The notes below the pieces were generated by a model. The model was given only the letters and a program-made list of their open reading frames with translations. It ran no database searches and was not told where the DNA came from. Shown here one piece after another: positions 63,272 through 64,000 of a stretch of DNA of 64,000 nt (positions are counted from its first letter, which is position 1; every line of letters starts with the position of its first letter). The stretch covers positions 62,001 to 126,000 of the forward strand of contig NZ_FCOI02000007.1 of the NCBI RefSeq assembly GCF_001544795.2, written 5' to 3'. The stretch is from Caballeronia temeraria (GTDB lineage Bacteria > Pseudomonadota > Gammaproteobacteria > Burkholderiales > Burkholderiaceae). Both the position numbers and the translations under genes were made by a program.

Positions 63272-64000
63272 TCAGCCGTTCTGCGCGAAGCCCGCCGCCG
63301 CTTCCATGTCCACCGCGACGATGCGCGACACGCCCTGCTCCTGCATCGTCACGCCGATCAGTTGCTGCGCCATTTCCATCGCGATCTTGTTGTGCGAGAT
63401 GAACAGAAACTGCGTCTTGGCCGACATCGCGCGCACGAGATTCGCGAAGCGCTCGGTGTTGGCGTCGTCGAGCGGCGCGTCCACCTCGTCGAGCAGACAG
63501 AACGGCGCGGGGTTCAACTGGAACATCGCGAACACGAGCGCGGTTGCGGTCAGCGCCTTCTCACCGCCCGAAAGCAGGTGAATCGTCGAATTCTTCTTGC
63601 CGGGCGGCTGCGCCATCACCTGCACGCCGGCGTCGAGGATTTCGTCGCCGGTCATGATGAGCTTTGCCTGGCCGCCGCCGAACAGACGCGGGAACAGCTC
63701 GCCGAAGTGACGATTCACTTCATCGAACGTGCCTTGCAAAAGCGCACGCGTTTCCTGATCGATCTTCTGGATCGCGTCTTCGAGCGTGCCGATGGCATTG
63801 TTCAGATCCGCCGACTGCGCGTCCAGGAAGTGCTTGCGCTCCGTTGCCGCCGCGAGTTCTTCGAGCGCGGCCATGTTGACGGGGCCGAGCGCGGTGATCG
63901 CGTTGTTCAGCCGCGTGACTTCGCCTTGCAGATACGACGGCTTCATGTCCGGCGTGAGCTTTTCGGCGAGCTCGGCTTCATCGACGCCTGCCGCCTGCAA
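63272..64000 (-). CDS. smc: Chromosome segregation protein SMC (C-terminal part; 5' end outside window)
   Basis: About 242 residues visible, running off the right edge. The end of the coiled coil is followed by the C-terminal ATPase half: signature LLSGGEKALTATALVFAMFQ and Walker B APFCLLDEVDAPLDDANTER, then FLFISHNKIAMEMAQQLIGV. SMC compacts and segregates the chromosome. zipA starts 177 bases after its stop, in a gap with no evident feature. Confidence 0.95.
   Translation of the reverse strand: MQAAGVDEAELAEKLTPDMKPSYLQGEVTRLNNAITALGPVNMAALEELAAATERKHFLDAQSADLNNAIGTLEDAIQKIDQETRALLQGTFDEVNRHFGELFPRLFGGGQAKLIMTGDEILDAGVQVMAQPPGKKNSTIHLLSGGEKALTATALVFAMFQLNPAPFCLLDEVDAPLDDANTERFANLVRAMSAKTQFLFISHNKIAMEMAQQLIGVTMQEQGVSRIVAVDMEAAAGFAQNG

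Overview
The window is a continuous stretch of a high-GC betaproteobacterial chromosome. Gene content and order fit Burkholderia sensu lato (Burkholderia, Paraburkholderia, Caballeronia). The main evidence is the smc-zipA-ligA-def block, the rpsB-tsf-pyrH-frr-uppS-cdsA-dxr-rseP-bamA-skp-lpxD-fabZ-lpxA-lpxB-rnhB block, map-glnD-rluB on the opposite strand, and a purine catabolism cluster using the membrane urate oxidase PuuD. The genus is inferred from this and was not tested by search. No rRNA, tRNA, CRISPR array, prophage or insertion sequence was found.

Layout. (1) About 1-15.7 kb is purine uptake and degradation: a nucleoside-type ABC transporter (permease cut by the left edge, and a double ATPase), a divergent LysR regulator, a large imperfect inverted repeat, an 8-oxoguanine deaminase, uraH-puuD on the + strand, and on the - strand an NCS1 permease, an Asp/Glu/hydantoin-type racemase, puuE, uraD, alc and allA. 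A GntR/FCD regulator sits upstream. A threonine aldolase (ltaE) lies between the two arms. Together these encode urate -> 5-hydroxyisourate -> OHCU -> allantoin -> allantoate -> ureidoglycolate -> glyoxylate plus urea. (2) 15.9-24 kb holds an overlapping trio (DUF1992, tadA, ldcA) and a complete ddpXABCDF operon for D-alanyl-D-alanine import and hydrolysis. (3) 24-28.8 kb holds thpR, guaA, an unrecognised membrane protein with a repeat tail, and guaB. (4) 28.9-36.5 kb holds a DMT transporter, rnfH-ratA divergent from smpB, an NfeD/SPFH pair, and ppsA divergent from its regulator ppsR. (5) 36.5-52.5 kb is the envelope biogenesis and translation cluster. (6) 52.9-58.5 kb, + strand, is map-glnD-rluB, the last with nine 40-41-residue repeats before its catalytic domains. 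(7) 58.7-64 kb holds a tiny unrecognised protein, def-ligA, zipA and the 3' part of smc.

Most genes are well-known housekeeping or catabolic families. The least explained elements are the paired inverted repeat at 3.8-4.5 kb, palindromes and candidate operators in the purine cluster, the repeat-tailed membrane protein between guaB and guaA, the rluB repeat array, and the 78-residue protein at 58.7 kb. No clearly new multi-gene system was found.
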